A DNA stretch of 64,000 nucleotides from Nitrospira sp. (GCA_024998565.1 JACOEM010000003.1:1-64000); one strand, 5' to 3'; positions 9,501 through 17,310 are shown, counted from the stretch's first letter. Notes: generated by a model from the letters alone, not told the origin. Numbers and translations are program-made.

Positions 9501-10750
9501 GAGGGCGCGTCGGGCCGGGACGTGTATTGGTGTGCATAATTGAGGAGGATTCTCACGAGATCCTCCAGCGCACCCGGTGAGCCCAGAATGAGTGGACGGT
9601 GTTGAGCCAAGTGCGTGGTCACGAGGAGTCCCGAGCCTTCTGTCTCATGCCGGATCGATTGCACCACGGTCTCAAGAAGATGGTGGAGATCGACGGGGGA
9701 AAATTCTAAAGGCGGAGCATAGATGGCTTGAGCCAGTTGATGACCAAGTCGGCTGGCCTGCGACGCCTGTTCGACCATCGTTTCGACATGTTGCTCGATC
9801 TTGCTGTGCTGAATAGAGCTGAGTAAGCGCTGTGAATCTTGCAGGAGGGTGGTGAGCGGCTGTTGGAGCTGACGGGATACCCGGGCTGCCTCCCGGGAAA
9901 GCACGAGTTGACGGGTGGTTTCCTGGAGGCGTGACTGCAACTCGGTGAGGCGGTCCTGTTGCGCTTTCTGTTGTGAAAGATCGCGCAGGACCCCGATCGT
10001 GCCGAGGTAACGATTGGCCGAATCGAAGAGCCCCTTGGCTGTGACCTCGACGGTGATTGATGCCGGAGGTGCATCAGGAGGGGCTTTCCGATGAAGCGTG
10101 AGCTCAAGCCTGCGTACAGAGCGGCTGCCGGCCCGTCGTTCGTTCAAGCGAAAGCGTCCTGTCGCTGATTGTAAGGGAGGGAGTAGAAGCGAATAGTGTT
10201 GTCCGGCAAGCTCCTCGGGAGTATAGCCGAGCATGGCGGTGACAGCGGTGCCCACGTAGACAAAGCGACCGTCCCGATCGAGTTCGTACACCAAGTCGCT
10301 CAGTGTTTCGATGAACCGCTGGTGCCGTTGAAAGGTGTGGTCCAGTTTCATTTGGAGGTCGCGCTTTTCAACCGCTTCCTGGACGGAAAACAACAACTCG
10401 GTGATAAAGGCGGGTGATCGTTTGAACAGGAGGAAGTCAGCGCCGTTCTGCAGCGCCTGGACGGCGGTTTGGGAATCGCTCTCATTCGTTTGGAGGATGA
10501 TGGCTGCATAGGGAGCATTGCGACGAAGGCGGGAAAGAATATCGAGACCGCGTTCAGGGCGTAAGTCGTGATCGATGAGGATGATGTGCCATTCGCCTTG
10601 ATGACTGAATGTCAGGGCATCTTCGGATGAATAGCCCGCTTCGATCCGGCAGCCGGAAAAAAACCCTCTCAGACTGGAGGTCACCAGTTTGATTTCATCC
10701 GGTTGTTCGTTGATGAGGAGGATGTTGAGGGACGGTTCAGCGGACGACAT
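6560..10750 (-). CDS. Giant fusion: REC-PAS-kinase remnant-PilZ-PilZ-LuxD-like hydrolase-methyltransferase
   Basis: This gene encodes about 1,396 residues with at least six modules. A receiver-like domain (8-125) has D60 in ILIDHDL. A PAS domain (about 145-262) follows. A histidine-kinase-like region (285-510) has Arg at 293 where the phospho-His belongs (VSRQLQQP) and degenerate ATP-binding boxes. Two PilZ domains (about 546-640 and 689-815) each keep RxxxR and NxSxxG. A LuxD-like alpha/beta hydrolase (834-1084) contains VLRYDHSRHIGLSEG. A class I SAM methyltransferase (1164-1374) has LLDVGCG, a VDFS acidic strand end and LFRVLRPGGKL. The frame is open to 10828; I chose ATG 10750 because the receiver begins just after it. 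It probably binds c-di-GMP and methylates an unknown substrate. Confidence 0.85.
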   Translation of the reverse strand: MSSAEPSLNILLINEQPDEIKLVTSSLRGFFSGCRIEAGYSSEDALTFSHQGEWHIILIDHDLRPERGLDILSRLRRNAPYAAIILQTNESDSQTAVQALQNGADFLLFKRSPAFITELLFSVQEAVEKRDLQMKLDHTFQRHQRFIETLSDLVYELDRDGRFVYVGTAVTAMLGYTPEELAGQHYSLLLPPLQSATGRFRLNERRAGSRSVRRLELTLHRKAPPDAPPASITVEVTAKGLFDSANRYLGTIGVLRDLSQQKAQQDRLTELQSRLQETTRQLVLSREAARVSRQLQQPLTTLLQDSQRLLSSIQHSKIEQHVETMVEQASQASRLGHQLAQAIYAPPLEFSPVDLHHLLETVVQSIRHETEGSGLLVTTHLAQHRPLILGSPGALEDLVRILLNYAHQYTSRPDAPSHLLLQTAPPAGDAPSLVSRTLPLHSTTSREYVSFTIKESAGRTAAPVGEQPDLRISPEQFFRAHHIVQAHGGAIEIGHAADSGLTITVRIPVSAHLFADEGAESPAAPPATPDLVRGQSQPVAGQRPDRRRSERKLFALPVQLSVGGTTLRGVLRNMSTGGALLTIPDLSASIHLQPAYVVIKTPVSFLELQGVVHERPAALTDLPLTAIKNFVISFSSSGERDRNVLRSLLDGLQDGSTIVTFEGLILPFFTPAEQNPDALLPSITATTERREASRLHAPCPIRLVGSPGTPTRPLGVTVNLSLEGACIEVPGGYDFPVGRQILYLAPLEPNSSSIGAALPEGSENPWPVRIVWTDRARTRTTLNPAQTEGIRRYGVRFEGLSPAQEQKLRALISSRIGTSQELAEPLADSPLLTVAHNLRNREGITIALCQDVPTRTDGPQYPLVLLCPGYGTTQQAYVALAYTLAACGLQVLRYDHSRHIGLSEGDPTQTTLTSLEDDLDTVLSFVQKEFPGIPLTLLAPDLLGRIALRRQDWHRRVNRLLLLNPALDIRNCLTSLHQRDLVGEHLAGTRLGLGNLMGIPLDIDHFVADAVAGRYTENTSLQEDLSHCGTDVVFLMTGPGAAEYPTPSPAPALVEDALHRLGSRGSRVMLQTPLLPVDAVAPTALLASWQRIAQLCLTSDRFPSPTVPALMEISRITSTRARFEHDRLRIKYAAGTAGRERLWAAQTDLTRSLDELPAHWQYIDQLYQLLQPLDGGLTLLDVGCGIHSFARLLLLNLSYRLRAQTWNQNQPLRYIGVDFSVAALHAAQDATNDALKHVDRLFSGRISGPTPVSQQWVLGRSVETLPFADHSFDRIVANLSLSFSRSPLHTLRELFRVLRPGGKLIVSAVTPLADMALPYRSSLQELGVDAFSGDARLALNRMAQCCVALRVGQLHAFQEDGLSAALAQVTSTPARLVRTFSGQILVALAEKPDSAG

Positions 10751-11150
10751 GGAGGATTCCATCTTCCTATGCAGGGGTGCGATCATTCTGGTTCGATGCC
10801 GCCGGGCGGACGCTTGGAACTGCACCACCGCACAGAAGTGGACATGCGCTCACTATCAAAGGGACGATTGTGTCCTCAGGTAGTCGGTTGGAGTGCATGA
10901 CTGGTTCAATATCATACACCTTATTGAGAATCCCAGCCCGCTGCCTGAGGGGGCGCGTGTACTTCAGTAGGGGAGTGTGCTGTGCGGAGCAACCAAAAGT
11001 GATCACACCCCAAGAATAAGGTGCAATTCTCGTTGGGGAGGGGGGTGGGGGCGAGGGTTTCGCCGGTCGGATGATGTGCGGCAGCTTCGGGAACGAACGG
11101 GATGCCCACCGCAATCGTTGGACTGCGGTGGGCGGGGAACTCTCCTATGC
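10751..11150. other. 400-base non-coding stretch
   Basis: This gap separates the start region of the giant fusion gene from the stop of the next minus-strand gene. Its first 78 bases could be coding if the longer start of the fusion gene is used. The only structured element I see is the hairpin at 11104-11133. Open frames across it on both strands are short, overlapping and without family features. Confidence 0.5.
11104..11133 (-). terminator. Hairpin after the copper-protein gene
   Basis: The perfect 10-bp arms GCCCACCGCA and TGCGGTGGGC enclose a 10-base loop. The hairpin starts 18 bases past the stop of the minus-strand gene. A T-tract is missing, so it may be a Rho-assisted or 3'-protecting structure. 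Confidence 0.6.
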
Positions 11151-12152
11151 CTAGCGAGCTGAAGCTGTGTTGGCAGATTGCGGGCAAACGCCAGGGGTCA
11201 TATACAGCAGGTAATTTCCCATTCCATGCTGAATATTCGGGTTTTGAAGCGGGTGGTGGTGAACCATCACCATTTCATAGTCGTCGCGTTTGGTTACCGT
11301 GAACCCTTTGTCATCCCGGTACACCTGATGAGGGCGAAAGTCACGAAACGTGCCGTCGGCACCCACTTCAGGGACCGTTCGCAGGAGGGTTTCTCGGGAG
11401 GATTTATTCTCCAGGGCAACCATCAGCAACTCATCGTGGCCATGGGGGTAGGCGAATTTGACGCAGCCGTCCATGTTGAATTTCAAAGGGGCTGACAGAA
11501 CTGAAACCCCTGGCTTGATTTCGATGCCTTCGTCAGTTTGGTCCGCGCCACGCTGGCCGAACTTGCTGTAGCAGACAATATTGACCCCGACCTGGTAGAC
11601 ATCCATTTCCTGCACCTTCGTGCCTTTCGGCGCGACATACATCGTGAAACGGGCCATCACGTCTTTTGTCGGGGGAGCCTTGTGGTAGAACGCCACAACG
11701 GACATGAGGTTTTGCCCTTTTCCCAGCTTGACCCCGTATCCGTCCGGAAAACGTGCTTCCGTCATTTCCAAACCGGCGCCGGCGAAGAACAACGGCTCGC
11801 CGTCGCATGACACGCTCGGCTTGTCGTTGTTCAGCATGAGGATGTGATGGAGGTAATTCTTGGGCAGCGGCTTGCCGTCTTTCGTGAAGACCTCGGACTT
11901 ATAGCCGATCATGTAGGTGTCGTCCGGCAACTGGAAGACCTTCTTGGGCATACTGGATGCCAGATCGCCGTCATGACCGGTCGGCAAATCGACCGGACCG
12001 AAGGTGAGAGTGACCGTGTGATCATCGATGGTAATCTTCGTGTCGCCTAAACTCGGCATGGTTGGAATGGCATGGTGATCGTGGCCACCGTCGGCGTAGA
12101 CCGTACTTGTGACCATCAGCAGCATGACCATCGATAGCAGCGCACGATTCAT
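11151..12152 (-). CDS. Exported protein resembling copper type II (PHM-like) monooxygenases
   Basis: The 333-residue protein begins with a signal peptide (hydrophobic 4-18, cleavage likely after VYA at 20) and a His-rich mature N-terminus. I do not recognise an annotated family. However, the order of candidate copper ligands mimics peptidylglycine hydroxylating monooxygenase: adjacent His102-His103 in YLHHILML, His157 in VVAFYHK, an HxH pair 237/239 in YPHGHD, and Met311 in QHGMGNY. Conserved-looking Cys pairs are at 116, 194, 230 and 323. A periplasmic copper protein is a reasonable inference; catalysis is unproven. ATG 12152 has GAGGAGGGG two bases upstream. Confidence 0.6.
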   Translation of the reverse strand: MNRALLSMVMLLMVTSTVYADGGHDHHAIPTMPSLGDTKITIDDHTVTLTFGPVDLPTGHDGDLASSMPKKVFQLPDDTYMIGYKSEVFTKDGKPLPKNYLHHILMLNNDKPSVSCDGEPLFFAGAGLEMTEARFPDGYGVKLGKGQNLMSVVAFYHKAPPTKDVMARFTMYVAPKGTKVQEMDVYQVGVNIVCYSKFGQRGADQTDEGIEIKPGVSVLSAPLKFNMDGCVKFAYPHGHDELLMVALENKSSRETLLRTVPEVGADGTFRDFRPHQVYRDDKGFTVTKRDDYEMVMVHHHPLQNPNIQHGMGNYLLYMTPGVCPQSANTASAR

Positions 12153-12225
12153 AGCCCCTCCTCGTTATAACAGACCGGCCGTCCGTGAGTGTGTGTGAGA
12201 CAATGTCGGGAAATAGGCCCACCCG

Positions 12226-13137
12226 TTAGGGAGCCGTCGGGGGCGGGGTCAGTCGCTTCCACAGGTAAGTACCGCCATGTTGCCGGGGTGGAATATTGTC
12301 TCTGGTGCCGACACGCACGTACCACCAGATTCCCTTGGCTTCGGTGCCATCCTCCGAGATCACCACTTCAAACGCGCCTTCGCGGTCATTGCCGGTCTGT
12401 TTCCAGGTCCCCTGCCAGCGCCGGTCGTTGAAGCTGGTGGTGGCGAACTGTCCCCCTTGCCAGGTGTAAGGGCCGTTGCCGTGCGCGTCCAGCGTGGCGA
12501 CGTATTTCTTATTGTCTTCGATTTCAGTGACTTCCCATTCGCCGCTCAAGTCCGCGCCATTCGGCCCGGGCGCCTGATTGTCTGACACGCGACGCACTAA
12601 GGTGCCGGGGTCGGCCAGGGCGATCCCCATTCCGGTGTCGGGCTGTCTAGTGGATTCGTGCCAGGTCACGAGGATCCAGGTGCCGTCCCTTCGCTCCATC
12701 ACCCCTGTCTCACGCAGTGGAAGCACCATGCGTTGGGTCAGGTCCGTTGCGTTGAGATAACGAATATAGTCGAGTTCCATCGCGAACCAGGCGATGTCCC
12801 CCTTACGCCAGAATTGCAGGTAGGTGATGGGAAGTTCCAGTTTGGCGACCGAGGTGAACTCGGTGTGCATGTCGGTAGCCAAAGCCGTCCATCCTACGTA
12901 TTTGTGTCCGTCGATCGTGTAGCCGACGGCGTCGGCGTCGTGAGACATATACTTCGACATAGTGGGCAGATCACGATCGGCGTTTGCTTGCACGATGAGG
13001 CGCAGAGTGGCTTCTGCATCGAGTGGCTCCTTGGCCGCTGCAAGGGAGCCCGCCAGGATGCTCATGAGGGAACAGATGAAGAGGCAGTGCCGCAACGAGG
13101 CACGGCGGGATCGACGTTCAATGGGCTGAAAGTGCAT
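12226..13137 (-). CDS. Exported SnoaL/NTF2-like protein with a C-terminal beta domain
   Basis: The 303-residue protein has a basic N-terminus and a hydrophobic signal segment ending near LAAAKE (residue 36). Residues 40-170 resemble an NTF2-like domain: an N-terminal helix on a repeated ATLRLIVQANADRD theme, then strands ending in a WILVTWHEST edge. The remainder, from GEWEVTEIED on, is strand-rich with many Gly/Trp and looks like a lipocalin-type extracellular domain. The role is unknown. It may be co-transcribed with the copper-like protein 73 bases downstream. Confidence 0.6.
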   Translation of the reverse strand: MHFQPIERRSRRASLRHCLFICSLMSILAGSLAAAKEPLDAEATLRLIVQANADRDLPTMSKYMSHDADAVGYTIDGHKYVGWTALATDMHTEFTSVAKLELPITYLQFWRKGDIAWFAMELDYIRYLNATDLTQRMVLPLRETGVMERRDGTWILVTWHESTRQPDTGMGIALADPGTLVRRVSDNQAPGPNGADLSGEWEVTEIEDNKKYVATLDAHGNGPYTWQGGQFATTSFNDRRWQGTWKQTGNDREGAFEVVISEDGTEAKGIWWYVRVGTRDNIPPRQHGGTYLWKRLTPPPTAP

Positions 13138-13223
13138 AGGGGTATAGGGAAATATGTGGACGAAAGCCTCGTGATTTTACGAGGCGGCAATTCTGCGAGG
13201 CTACCTGGTGCTTCGAGTTGGTG

Positions 13224-14030
13224 TCAATGGATATTTGCCTGATCGGGTATCTCAGTAATGGTGCAAGCCACCACGGTGACGTTGTCGATCCCTCCTGCAT
13301 CGAGCGCTGTGTGAATCAGTGCCTGGGTGGCAAGGGAAGGGATATGCTGATGAGGCCTCACGGTCTGAAGAATGCGTTCGTCGGTCAGCATTTTCGTGAG
13401 GCCGTCTGAGCAGAGCAGCAGGAGGTCTCCATCGAGAAGATCGAAGAAGAACAGGTCGCTTTCCAGGTGAGGGGCAAGGCCCATGGCGCGGGTGAGCACA
13501 TGGCGGTTCGGGTGACATGCGGCCTGCGCAGGTGTGAGGCGCCCGTCACGGACGTACTCTTCAATCAGGGTATGGTCCCGAGTCAGTTGCGTGAGGGTGC
13601 CGGCTCTGACCAGGTAGGCCCGGCTGTCGCCGACGTTCAAAACAAGTAAGCGTGGCTTGGGCAGCGGGAGGAGATGGGCCATCACGAGTGTCGTTCCCAT
13701 GCCGTATAACGACGGGTGCTGAGCCGCATGGGTGAGGATGGAGGCATGGGCCTGCTCCGCCATGGTTGTGAGACGGTCGGTTGCGCGCTCTTCCTCGTGA
13801 AGGTCGGGGGCAGATGCAATTCCGCCGAGAGTCGGCGCAAGTTCGGCAAGGGAGTCCGTCACGAGACCGCTCGCCACATCTCCTCCCGGGTGGCCTCCCA
13901 TCCCGTCCGCCACCGCCCAGAGTCGATGGCGGTTGTCGACGAGGAAGGTGTCTTGATTCGTGGGACGGACCAACCCGCGGTCGGTCTGCCCGAACGCAGT
14001 CCATGCCCATCTGGTCTGTTGCGTGCTCAT
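13224..14030 (-). CDS. PP2C-family serine/threonine protein phosphatase
   Basis: A stand-alone 268-residue PP2C (PPM) phosphatase of the bacterial Stp/PrpC type. Metal-binding motifs are present in order: RPTNQDTFLV near the N-terminus, AVADGMGGHPGGDVAS, NVGDSRAYL, LLLCSDGLTKML and GGIDNVTVV near the C-terminus. It should remove phosphate from Ser/Thr residues in the cytoplasm. No partner kinase is visible in the window. Its start lies one base after the stop of the exonuclease gene, so the two are probably translated together. Confidence 0.92.
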   Translation of the reverse strand: MSTQQTRWAWTAFGQTDRGLVRPTNQDTFLVDNRHRLWAVADGMGGHPGGDVASGLVTDSLAELAPTLGGIASAPDLHEEERATDRLTTMAEQAHASILTHAAQHPSLYGMGTTLVMAHLLPLPKPRLLVLNVGDSRAYLVRAGTLTQLTRDHTLIEEYVRDGRLTPAQAACHPNRHVLTRAMGLAPHLESDLFFFDLLDGDLLLLCSDGLTKMLTDERILQTVRPHQHIPSLATQALIHTALDAGGIDNVTVVACTITEIPDQANIH

Positions 14031-14031
14031 G

Positions 14032-14805
14032 CTATCCGGCCGGCGTCATTGACGGTGGACCGTAGCGCAGGGCGAGCTGGTCATACAGCCACTCCGCCAG
14101 TGGTTCAAGGTTTCTGGTATCGGCGGCATTATAACGGACGAGTTGATCCAGCGCTGCCTCGTCGCCTGCGCGGTACTGGTGCCAGAGACGAACGGCTTCC
14201 ATGCCGTCGAGTGTCAGCAGATCGGAGTCCCGCGCGATGTCCAACTCGCGCTCGATGTGCTTGAGGCCTCCCTGCAGGCCCACGCGTCTCGCGGCGAAAC
14301 AGAGATCGAAGTGAGGAATCGACACCCGCAGGCCCTTGAAACAGGTTTGGAGGTAGGGGATATCGAACACGCTGCCGAAAAACGTGATCAGCAAGTCGGC
14401 TTGGTCGAGTTCTTCCTGAATCACGCCAAGCGTCAGGTCGTCACCGCTGATCAGGGTCCGCATACGCCCCTGGCGGTAAAGACCGACGATGGTCACCTGT
14501 CCCTCGTGCGCGGACAGTCCGGTCGTTTCGATGTCGAGATAAAGCGCCCGTGGGCCGAAGGTGCGGAACAGTCGCCAATGATCGCGGGTATGCAGGCAGT
14601 CGGCAAAGTATCGGGCATTGCGGCGCTCAAGCTGTTCCTGCGCTGATGCGAGGTCGACATCGTACAGGACTTTGCGCGAGGGTGAGATGCCGGGGAGGTT
14701 CGGCTCGCGGAGAAAGGTCGTCCAATCGGCGATGCCTCCTTCCCAGAGTCGCCGCTCCGTCGATGGGCCGATGCCTTTCAGATGGACGAATGTCGAGGTC
14801 AGCAT
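14032..14805 (-). CDS. YprB-like RNase H-fold 3'-5' exonuclease
   Basis: About 257 residues. The N-terminal part carries a helix-hairpin-helix-like segment (FVHLKGIGPSTERRLWEGG). From residue 90 a DnaQ/RNase H-like exonuclease domain follows, with DIETTGLS (first acidic motif), LLITFFGSVFDIPYL (second) and YNAADTRNLEPL (third, Y-x3-D type). This matches the YprB class of predicted nucleases; the substrate is unknown. The frame is open to 14853. ATG 14805 was chosen because the conserved HhH-like segment starts there, but no good ribosome site supports either start. Confidence 0.8.
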   Translation of the reverse strand: MLTSTFVHLKGIGPSTERRLWEGGIADWTTFLREPNLPGISPSRKVLYDVDLASAQEQLERRNARYFADCLHTRDHWRLFRTFGPRALYLDIETTGLSAHEGQVTIVGLYRQGRMRTLISGDDLTLGVIQEELDQADLLITFFGSVFDIPYLQTCFKGLRVSIPHFDLCFAARRVGLQGGLKHIERELDIARDSDLLTLDGMEAVRLWHQYRAGDEAALDQLVRYNAADTRNLEPLAEWLYDQLALRYGPPSMTPAG

Positions 14806-14937
14806 AACGCGGGTCGCGATCTCCCTTCGCCGGGATTGTAGCCTTGATTTCAAGGGATAAACAAGTTAGAGTCCGCGACTGGTGCGGAGTTTCGTGTGCT
14901 TGAGTTGCGCAGTGTAGTACGGTGGAGATGAGGGAAC

Positions 14938-15348
14938 ATGACCACGAATGGATCGACGAAACGTATTCGAATCAAGGTCGGCGGGATACAGTTGGAGGCG
15001 GAGTTAAAGGGCACGAGAACGGCTGAAGAACTCTACCGGGCGCTGCCCGCTGAAGGACCATTGAATGTCTGGGGCGAAGAGTTCTATTTTAAGATTCCCG
15101 GTGTGAAGGACCACCGCGAAACGGCGACCACGCAGGTCAAAGTCGGTGACGTAGCCTTCTGGGGTGCCGGCCAGGTGTTGGCCATTTTCTTCGGGCGTAC
15201 GCCGATGAGCATGGGGGCCGATCCCGTTCCGGCCGACCGGGTCAATGTGGTGGGTCGTGTCGTGGGGGACGCGGCGGCTCTGCGGCAGGCGATGAATGCC
15301 AGCACAATCCGGGTCGAACGGATTGAACAGGGACCGTCGATCGGATAG
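14938..15348 (+). CDS. Cyclophilin-like fold protein (TM1367-type)
   Basis: A 136-residue cytoplasmic protein of the prokaryotic cyclophilin-like family. It opens with strands (KRIRIKVGGIQLEAEL), then has AEELYRALP, NVWGEEFYFKIP, VKVGDVAFWGAGQVLAIFFGRTP and the closing VVGRVVGD. The function of the family is not established; despite the fold, prolyl isomerase activity should not be assumed. ATG 14938 is preceded by GAGGGA. Confidence 0.8.
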   Translation: MTTNGSTKRIRIKVGGIQLEAELKGTRTAEELYRALPAEGPLNVWGEEFYFKIPGVKDHRETATTQVKVGDVAFWGAGQVLAIFFGRTPMSMGADPVPADRVNVVGRVVGDAAALRQAMNASTIRVERIEQGPSIG

Positions 15349-15414
15349 GTTCATGAGGATGGGTCTTGTGAACGGCAATGGTATGAATGCTATGTCGGCG
15401 GAGAGTCTTTTGCG

Positions 15415-15696
15415 ATGAGGCTGGCAAAAGAGCGGGTCCATCATATGGCGGAATCAGTGATTGCGCGGCTCCACGAGCTGGGCTACCTGGAGGTCACCGG
15501 GGATCGAAAGGCGCTTCGGGATTCGTTGGAACAGACGATGACGGACGAGCTCGCAGTCGAAGATCGCCTCAACGCCGAAGTGCGCCGGATGATGCAACCC
15601 TATGAGCGGCAGATCGAGCAGGGACAGGTCGATTACCAGAAGATGTTCACGATGATCAAGCAGAAGCTGGTGCGCGAACGGGGCATCATTCTCTAG
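15415..15696 (+). CDS. DUF507 family protein (first of a tandem pair)
   Basis: A 93-residue all-helical, highly charged protein. LAKERVHHMAESVIARL followed by the central VEDRLNAEVRRMMQPY and the C-terminal DYQKMFTMIKQKLVRERG match the small DUF507 family of unknown function. A paralogue follows 72 bases downstream on the same strand, an arrangement that suggests a heteromeric pair. Confidence 0.8.
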   Translation: MRLAKERVHHMAESVIARLHELGYLEVTGDRKALRDSLEQTMTDELAVEDRLNAEVRRMMQPYERQIEQGQVDYQKMFTMIKQKLVRERGIIL

Positions 15697-15768
15697 CTGC
15701 CGCCGGGTGCGTGAATCTTCGTCATGTGAACGCGCAGAGTCCCTTCACCCAGAACCGGAGTCCAATTC

Positions 15769-16044
15769 GTGATCAGCGACGATAAAGCCAGCCATCTTGC
15801 CCACCTCGCTCTCGGCGCTTTGAAAAAGAGCCCCCATTGCCGGTTTGCTGAGGATGATGGGAAGGTGCTGCGCGAGATCAAACGGGTGGTGGCCGCAGAG
15901 TTGTTGTTGGAAGCGGAGATCGATAAGAAAGTACGGACCAAGCTGGCGTCCTACTCACGACAAATCGTGGAGGGGAGTCCGGAATGGGACGTGATGTATC
16001 GGAAAACAGCTGAAGAAGAACAAAAAAAGCGTGCCAAGCCCTGA
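15769..16044 (+). CDS. DUF507 family protein (second of a tandem pair)
   Basis: A 91-residue helical protein starting at GTG (ISDDKASHLAHLALGAL). It shares the pattern of the preceding gene: a central acidic/basic helix AEIDKKVRTKLASYSRQIVEG and a C-terminal WDVMYRKTAEEEQKKR. It belongs to the same family but is clearly diverged from its neighbour. Function unknown. Confidence 0.75.
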   Translation: MISDDKASHLAHLALGALKKSPHCRFAEDDGKVLREIKRVVAAELLLEAEIDKKVRTKLASYSRQIVEGSPEWDVMYRKTAEEEQKKRAKP

Positions 16045-16079
16045 TCCGGCATGGCGAGCGATTTCGACGAGGTTGTGCG

Positions 16080-16520
16080 ATGAGAGTTGCTCTATGGATA
16101 GTGTTTTGTGTCTTGGCGGTGTCGTTGCCCGCCTGTACCCATTCCAAACCGCAGCCGCTGGTTCCGTTGGAATTGGTCTATGGGGCTAAGGCTGACGCCA
16201 TCGCTCTGAACAATCAGGGGATGCAAGCCTATCTGGCCGGCCAGGTTGCGGAAGCCAAGAATTTTTTCGGGCAGGCCATCAAGGCGTCGCCGGATTCAGG
16301 CCAGGCCCACTACAATTACGCGCTCGCTCTGAATGCGTTGGGGCAAACGGACCAGGCTCGTCAGGAGTTTATCGAGGCGGCGAATTTAGCTCCCGGAGAT
16401 AAGGTGATCTGGGATTCTCCTGCGTTACGCCCCTTCGGCAGTCCCCAGGCGCAAAAGGGGCCACCCAGGGAACACCCCTATGGGACACAGCGTCCGGTGA
16501 TCGGCAGCGGACCGCGCTGA
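16080..16520 (+). CDS. TPR-containing lipoprotein
   Basis: A 146-residue protein with a lipoprotein signal (hydrophobic 4-15, lipobox LPAC, Cys at about 19). It has two tetratricopeptide units (ALNNQGMQAYLAGQVAEAKN and AHYNYALALNALGQTDQARQ), then a Pro/Gly-rich tail. It is probably an outer-membrane-anchored scaffold in the periplasm. It sits between the DUF507 pair and the peroxiredoxin gene. Confidence 0.8.
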   Translation: MRVALWIVFCVLAVSLPACTHSKPQPLVPLELVYGAKADAIALNNQGMQAYLAGQVAEAKNFFGQAIKASPDSGQAHYNYALALNALGQTDQARQEFIEAANLAPGDKVIWDSPALRPFGSPQAQKGPPREHPYGTQRPVIGSGPR

Positions 16521-16559
16521 CCGGGTGACACGAAGACTTGTACTGGAGAGGATTGAGAC

Positions 16560-17027
16560 ATGGCAGATGAATTAGAAGTGGGGGCGAAGGCGCCGGATTT
16601 CTCCTTGCCGGACCAGGACGGCAGCACCGTGACGCTGAAGAGCCTCAAGGGCAAGCAGGTGGTGCTTTATTTTTATCCGAAGGACGATACCTCGGGCTGT
16701 ACGAAGGAGGCCTGCGACTTCCGGGATTCCCTCGCGCCGATTAAAAAGGCCGGAGCGGTGGTGCTTGGAGTCAGTAAGGACGGGAAAGCCTCACACCAGA
16801 AGTTTATCGCCAAGTACGGCTTGCCCTTTGCGTTGTTGAGTGACGAAGAAACGGTGGTCTGCAACGCCTACGGAGTCTACAAAGAGAAGAGCATGTACGG
16901 CCGGAAGTATATGGGTATTGAACGGAGCACGTTTGTGATCGATGCCACGGGGCGAATCAAGGCCCTATTCCGGAAAGTGAAGGTGCCCGGCCATGTGGAT
17001 GAAGTGCTGGCGGCGCTGAAGGCCTAG
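16560..17027 (+). CDS. bcp: Thiol peroxidase Bcp (peroxiredoxin)
   Basis: A 155-residue BCP/PrxQ-type peroxiredoxin that reduces hydrogen and organic peroxides using thioredoxin. The peroxidatic Cys lies in FYPKDDTSGCTKEAC, with the resolving Cys five residues later as in PrxQ enzymes. VLGVSKDGKASHQKF, the LPFALLSDE turn and the C-terminal ERSTFVIDATGRI are typical. Length and motifs are complete. Reduction by the thioredoxin encoded at 370-717 is plausible. Confidence 0.95.
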   Translation: MADELEVGAKAPDFSLPDQDGSTVTLKSLKGKQVVLYFYPKDDTSGCTKEACDFRDSLAPIKKAGAVVLGVSKDGKASHQKFIAKYGLPFALLSDEETVVCNAYGVYKEKSMYGRKYMGIERSTFVIDATGRIKALFRKVKVPGHVDEVLAALKA

Positions 17028-17067
17028 TCGTGATCCAGCATACTGGTCGCCTTTTCGGTTGAATGAC

Positions 17068-17310
17068 ATGGATCCGCTGGAAAAAACCTCCCACGCCTGC
17101 CGCGCCGCCGCGCTCTCCCTCGTGCCGGGACTCGGACATCTCTACATCGGGGAAAAGCGCGGCGGTCCTTTGCTCCTGGCCGGAGTGCTGCTAATTGTTC
17201 TCTGGATGGTGGTGTTCTCGGCTGCCCTCGTGCCGTTGATCGGGCTGGTGCTGTTTTGTATGGGAGATACCTATCTCACCGTCAGCCGTGGTCGCGGTCT
17301 CCTCTCCTGA
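17068..17310 (+). CDS. Small membrane protein
   Basis: An 80-residue protein with an N-terminal SLVPGLGHLYIGEKRGG motif, seen in TM2-like and related small membrane proteins, and a hairpin of two hydrophobic segments (LLLAGVLLIVLWMVVF and LVPLIGLVLFCMG). A TTG nine bases upstream is in frame; ATG 17068 was preferred. Function unknown. Confidence 0.65.
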   Translation: MDPLEKTSHACRAAALSLVPGLGHLYIGEKRGGPLLLAGVLLIVLWMVVFSAALVPLIGLVLFCMGDTYLTVSRGRGLLS

